The notes under the pieces are model-generated. The model searched no databases, had not been told where the DNA came from, and saw only the letters and a list, made by a program, of their open reading frames with translations. The position numbers and the translations under genes were made by a program. This document shows positions 60,829-64,000 of a stretch of 64,000 bases of DNA, piece after piece (within the stretch, counting starts at the first letter, position 1; each line of letters opens with the position of its first letter). The stretch comes from Paenibacillus sp. URB8-2 (lineage in GTDB: Bacteria; Bacillota; Bacilli; Paenibacillales; Paenibacillaceae): contig NZ_AP023239.1 in assembly GCF_013393385.1 (NCBI RefSeq), forward strand, positions 5,332,001 to 5,396,000, in the 5' to 3' direction.

Positions 60829-61434
60829 CTACTTAAGCCCGGAAAGAAGCAATTGCCATACCGTATTGAAGTCTTCGTCGATTCTCTCCGATGCCCACTC
60901 ATGGGCATGGGAAGGATGATGGAATATCAATGTTGCCAGAAATACGGCCCTTGAAACGGAATCGGCCGAACCCGGCTTGAACTCGCCCGTCCGCATGCCG
61001 CGTTCGATGATTAATGCAATTTGCTTCATCAGACGATCGATATGCATCGTGATCATGTCGCCTGATGCCAGCGTAACATCTCCATACATGACAAACATTT
61101 CGGCATCATCTACCGCAAACATCCGCTTCTTCTTTATGAGCGTCTCCAGCCACAGTCGCAATTGCTCCTCAGCGCTCCCTTCGGATGTGTTTGCAACCTT
61201 CTCCAAAGGCTCGGCAATGCTCTTGTCCAGCCATCTCTCCGTAACGCTCTCCCGCAGAGCGGCTTTACTCGCGAAATGCCGATACAGCGTTCCGTGACTG
61301 ACCTGGAGAAATTTAGCTATATCCGTAACGGAGGTTTTATCCGGTCCATACCGACGCAGCACCTGTTCAGCGGCATCCAAAATCATGTCTTTCGTCAATG
61401 GCAAATCATTTGTCATAGTGTGTAAAAAGAGCAA
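60829..61434 (-). CDS. TetR-family transcriptional regulator
   Basis: 201 residues. The N-terminal helix-turn-helix is clear (ILDAAEQVLRRYGPDKTSVTDIAKFLQVSHGTLYRHFASKA split across the usual three helices), followed by an all-helical ligand domain. GGAG lies 5 nt before a TTG at 61434; the ATG at 61416 has no ribosome site, so the TTG start is accepted. It probably represses the two SDR genes downstream on the same strand. Confidence 0.92.
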   Translation of the reverse strand: MLFLHTMTNDLPLTKDMILDAAEQVLRRYGPDKTSVTDIAKFLQVSHGTLYRHFASKAALRESVTERWLDKSIAEPLEKVANTSEGSAEEQLRLWLETLIKKKRMFAVDDAEMFVMYGDVTLASGDMITMHIDRLMKQIALIIERGMRTGEFKPGSADSVSRAVFLATLIFHHPSHAHEWASERIDEDFNTVWQLLLSGLK

Positions 61435-61557
61435 TCGTTCTCCGTATTTGTAGGCTCATAGATTGACCGCTCATTATTCCCCCCTTATGTTACCCCATCA
61501 TAGCATAAGGAATAGATAAAACAAATATCAATACATCGATTTTGTCATTGATATCGC

Positions 61558-61604
61558 AAAAGAACGCAGGAACGGCATTGCAGCCCGTGATCCTGCGTTC
61601 TTTT
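61558..61604. terminator. Bidirectional terminator after the mhq-like operon
   Basis: AAAAGAACGCAGGA and TCCTGCGTTCTTTT, perfect 14-bp arms. Confidence 0.85.
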
Positions 61605-61674
61605 ATATTATTAACGGGACGGAGCGGCGCCGGATTCGTCCCGGAGTTGTCTAAGGCAATTGCCCGGCGCATCC

Positions 61675-62283
61675 TTAGCAGCTTTGGCGGTCCAGCCAAT
61701 CCTTCGCCGCCTCCGCTTCGGCGGCGCTCAGCCGGTGTCCCTGGTTGCCCCATTGCACGGTCACGTCCGCACCTGCGCCGGACAGCAGTTCCTCAAGCTC
61801 CTCGGTCTCCGCTTTCGAAATGAGCGGATCGTTAACCCCTGCACCGATGAAGACGGATACGCCGCTTAAGGATGGCGGGGTAAGCCCGCGCAGCGGAACC
61901 ATCGGATGCAGCAGCACCGCGGAAGAAAAAAGGTTTCCGTAATGCAGCAGCAGACTTCCCGCGATATTGGCTCCATTGGAATAGCCGACGGCCGTAAGCC
62001 GGGCCGGATCGAAACCGTATTTTGCCGCCGCCTCATCCAGAAAGGCTTTCACCTCATGTGTACGAGCGATCAGATCGGCTTCGTCGAATACCCCTTCCGA
62101 CAAGCGCCGGAAGAAACGGGGCATCCCGTTCTCCAGCACATTGCCGCGTATTCCGAGCAGGGAAGAGCCCGGTGAGAGCATTTCGGCGAGCGGCAGCAGA
62201 TCATGCTCGTTGCCGCCCGTCCCGTGAAACAGTACCAGCGTCGGCTTGTTCGGGTCGGAACCTTGCCGGAAAATATGAATCAT
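61675..62283 (-). CDS. mhqD: Alpha/beta hydrolase, MhqD-like carboxylesterase
   Basis: 202 residues. LVLFHGTGGNEHDLLPLA (oxyanion), the nucleophile Ser in AVGYSNGANIAG, Asp in GVNDPLI and His in GNQGHRLS make a complete triad. It matches the phospholipase/carboxylesterase group that includes MhqD of B. subtilis. Its ATG overlaps the dioxygenase stop as ATGA. In the mhq system it is thought to process the product of the ring-cleaving dioxygenase; that role here is inferred from gene order. Confidence 0.85.
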   Translation of the reverse strand: MIHIFRQGSDPNKPTLVLFHGTGGNEHDLLPLAEMLSPGSSLLGIRGNVLENGMPRFFRRLSEGVFDEADLIARTHEVKAFLDEAAAKYGFDPARLTAVGYSNGANIAGSLLLHYGNLFSSAVLLHPMVPLRGLTPPSLSGVSVFIGAGVNDPLISKAETEELEELLSGAGADVTVQWGNQGHRLSAAEAEAAKDWLDRQSC

Positions 62284-63230
62284 TTCGTCTTCACCTCAAT
62301 TTCCCGTACTTGAAATGGAGCCAGATTGCTCTCAATCTCCGCCCGGTGCGGCTCATACCATGCCGGGAGCATCAGCTTTTCGCCCAGGTGATCCTGATCT
62401 TCATCGTTCGCAAAGCCTGGAGGATCAGTTGCAATCTCGAACAGGATGCCGCCCTCTTCACGGAAGTAGATGGCGTTGAAGTAATTCCGGTCCTGCACCG
62501 GAGTCACATGAAAGCCCCGGCTCTGTACGAATTCTCTCCACTCCAGCTGCTCCGCATCGTCCTTGGCGCGCCATGCGATATGATGCACCGTACCGCTTCC
62601 CCCCGCGCCAAAAGGCAGCGGGTCGGTCTTGATATCGATAATGTTGCCGTACGGTCCCTCCGCTCTGAAGCGCACATAACCGTCTCCCTCGGCTACTCTT
62701 TCAAAGCCGAGCGTATGGACCAGCGTATCTTCCGTGCTCGCCGGATTTATGCTGTACAGCACTGCTCCGCCAAATCCCTTAATGGCATGCTCTACCGGAA
62801 TTCCGCCGAACGACCAAGCACTTAAAGGCCCTTCTTCCCGCTCAACCAGTTCGACCCGCAGGCCGTCATAATCAGCCAGGGAAAGATAGGTCTCCCCGAT
62901 GCGATGAACGGTGGTATAGGAGATGCCGTAGGTGTTCAGCCGTTCTTCCCAGAATCCAAGCGAACCGGCAGGCACTGCATAGGTCGTCACGCCGACCATG
63001 CCGCTGCCGATTCTACCTTTCCGCCCTATAGGCGAAGGAAAGAACGTGATGATCGTGCCCGGTGTGCCGCTTTCATTGCCAAAGTACAGGTGATAGACCT
63101 CCGGCGCGTCGAAATTGACTGTTTTTTTCACAAGCCGCAAACCAAGAATGCCTGCATAAAAGTCCGCGTTCCGCTGAGCGTCCTGAACGAACGCTGTAAT
63201 ATGGTGAATACCTGCAGTTTGAAGTGTCAT
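62280..63230 (-). CDS. mhqO: Ring-cleaving dioxygenase (VOC superfamily, MhqO/MhqE-like)
   Basis: 316 residues. Two vicinal-oxygen-chelate halves: GIHHITAFVQDAQRNADFYAG and GTVHHIAWRAKDDAEQLEW, with the metal His residues in IHHIT and VHHIA, and Glu near GILFEIATDP. It would cleave hydroquinone-type rings. The ATG at 63230 was chosen; an ATG at 63239 is only 1 nt from GAGGAG. Length and context fit the MhqO/MhqE group. Confidence 0.88.
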   Translation of the reverse strand: MTLQTAGIHHITAFVQDAQRNADFYAGILGLRLVKKTVNFDAPEVYHLYFGNESGTPGTIITFFPSPIGRKGRIGSGMVGVTTYAVPAGSLGFWEERLNTYGISYTTVHRIGETYLSLADYDGLRVELVEREEGPLSAWSFGGIPVEHAIKGFGGAVLYSINPASTEDTLVHTLGFERVAEGDGYVRFRAEGPYGNIIDIKTDPLPFGAGGSGTVHHIAWRAKDDAEQLEWREFVQSRGFHVTPVQDRNYFNAIYFREEGGILFEIATDPPGFANDEDQDHLGEKLMLPAWYEPHRAEIESNLAPFQVREIEVKTK

Positions 63231-63276
63231 AATAATCATTCTCCTCTCGGTATTAGAAATTAGAAGGTCAATCGGA

Positions 63277-63672
63277 TTAGAACAACAGATGATCCAGTGA
63301 AATGGAGCCTGGTCCCGCCAGCGCGACACCCGCCGCCACAACAAGCAACGTCAATGGATATTCATAACCGTTTGCAGTTGCCCAGAAACCATTGGACAAA
63401 TGTACCTTCATCGCTCCGGCCATGGCCAATATCAGCATCACGGCCCCAACCGGTGTGAACAGCCCTGCCGCGAATAACAATCCGCCTCCAAGCTCAAGAA
63501 TTCCAGCCAGCACCGCCATTGCCACACCCGGCTTAATGCCTACCGACTCCATCCAGCCGCCTGTTCCCTTCGGGCCGTAGCCCCCGAACCATCCGAACAG
63601 CTTCTGCGCTCCATGACCGATAAAAGCAACACCGATAAACAAACGAATCAACAACAATCCTACACTAATCAT
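63277..63672 (-). CDS. mhqP: DoxX-family membrane protein (MhqP-like)
   Basis: 131 residues with four membrane helices. LLLIRLFIGVAFIGHGAQKLFGWFGG is the DoxX signature. The third mhq-type gene, first in its operon, with GGAGAGG before the ATG. In B. subtilis a DoxX protein (MhqP) is cotranscribed with the dioxygenase MhqO. Confidence 0.88.
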   Translation of the reverse strand: MISVGLLLIRLFIGVAFIGHGAQKLFGWFGGYGPKGTGGWMESVGIKPGVAMAVLAGILELGGGLLFAAGLFTPVGAVMLILAMAGAMKVHLSNGFWATANGYEYPLTLLVVAAGVALAGPGSISLDHLLF

Positions 63673-63703
63673 TTTTAAACCTCTCCATTCTCTTGTGTTT
63701 AAT

Positions 63704-63721
63704 AATCTTTACTTTAAGATT
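63704..63721. promoter_or_regulatory. Candidate MarR/MhqR operator
   Basis: AATCTT-N6-AAGATT palindrome (18 bp) in the leader of the DoxX gene, 32 bp before its start. The B. subtilis MhqR box also has ATCT and AGAT ends, so it is a plausible operator. Confidence 0.5.
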
Positions 63722-63727
63722 TTAGGC

Positions 63728-63752
63728 AAAAAATTGCGGGCCTCCCGGCAAT
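63728..63752 (-). terminator. Terminator of the marR gene
   Basis: On the minus strand ATTGCCGGG and CCCGCAAT arms with one bulge and a 3-nt loop, followed by TTTTTT. Confidence 0.75.
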
Positions 63753-63756
63753 CATG

Positions 63757-63999
63757 CTAGGAACCGGCCCCTTTTCCCAGCAGCTTCAACCATTCGGTCG
63801 CCTGCTCCTTCTCCTCCGTGTTCAGTCCGCCCATCATCCCGTGAAGCATCGATACATGCTTCGGAAAAATTTCGTCGAACAGCTTCCGGCCCTCTTCGGT
63901 AATCTCCGCGTACGTCACGCGGCGGTCCTCGCTGCAGGGAACGCGCTTCAGCAGCCCCTTCTTCTCCAGCTTGTCGATGTTATAGGTGATGCTTCCGCT
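63757..63999 (-). CDS. MarR-family regulator, C-terminal part (cut by window edge)
   Basis: The minus-strand frame is open from 63999 to a TAG at 63757-63759. It encodes the recognition helix end (SITYNIDKLEKKGLLKRV), the MarR wing (CSEDRRVTYAEITEEG) and the C-terminal dimer helices (LNTEEKEQATEWLKLLGKG). The start lies outside the window. Beside mhq-like genes it is a good candidate for an MhqR-type repressor sensing quinones; the residue that would confirm this is not in view. Confidence 0.88.
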   Translation of the reverse strand, partial: SGSITYNIDKLEKKGLLKRVPCSEDRRVTYAEITEEGRKLFDEIFPKHVSMLHGMMGGLNTEEKEQATEWLKLLGKGAGS

Positions 64000-64000
64000 C

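Overview
The window looks like chromosomal DNA of a Gram-positive, moderately GC-rich, spore-former-type Firmicute, most likely Paenibacillus. This is inferred from AGGAGG-type ribosome binding sites, TTGACA-N17-TATAAT promoters, a candidate CcpA (cre) site, GlnR/TnrA-type boxes, a YesN-type response regulator, MprF, a PucR regulator and an MhqR-like quinone-response cluster. I see no rRNA, tRNA, CRISPR array or prophage. The window cuts a response-regulator gene at the left edge and a MarR gene at the right edge.

Layout. 1-9.3 kb: YesN/AraC response regulator (5' truncated), Gfo/Idh oxidoreductase, UbiA-type prenyltransferase, YaaH-type acetate transporter behind a cre-like palindrome, a CHASE-like/GGDEF/EAL protein, a small membrane protein, a DsrE-like protein and a class V PLP enzyme. 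9.3-10.15 kb is noncoding, with repeats and a large hairpin. 10-20 kb: aldo-keto reductase, a TVP38-type membrane protein, then a minus-strand sugar-acid operon (TIM-barrel epimerase, KDG-type kinase, ACS-family MFS transporter, IlvD/Edd-type dehydratase, 2-hydroxyacid dehydrogenase, KDPG aldolase) preceded by its LacI-type regulator and two matching 29-bp palindromes. 20-24.3 kb: GNAT, transglutaminase, and a decayed GH32 fructan-hydrolase gene split by an IS1341-type TnpB element whose ends and guide can be read from the sequence.

24.3-26.9 kb: metN-metI-metQ importer with a promoter and leader terminator. 27-40.2 kb: a reductive pyrimidine catabolism region. preT-preA-hydA plus a small coupled ORF diverge from pucR. 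A second convergent operon encodes an NMT1/THI5-type ABC importer, an omega-amino-acid aminotransferase and a CoA-acylating semialdehyde dehydrogenase. Together these would import a pyrimidine-like compound, reduce it, open the ring and convert beta-alanine-type products to acyl-CoA. The N-carbamoyl-beta-alanine hydrolase is not in the window. A perfect TnrA/GlnR consensus sits just upstream of preT.

40-48 kb: a 7TM-PAS-GGDEF protein, DUF72 protein, cytoplasmic alpha-amylase, BioY, and an ECF module in which EcfA2 is fused to EcfT and interrupted by a one-base frameshift in a C run. 48-58.7 kb: a lipoprotein with two FMN-binding domains (PplA-like), MprF, a DJ-1-fold protein lacking its cysteine, a probable 43-residue ORF, a WG-repeat protein, two drug/metabolite exporters and a GT-C-type membrane glycosyltransferase with a 72-bp tandem duplication. 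58.7-64 kb: two SDR enzymes and a TetR regulator with a consensus promoter carrying a palindrome in its spacer, then an mhq-like cluster (hydrolase, ring-cleaving dioxygenase, DoxX protein, MarR).
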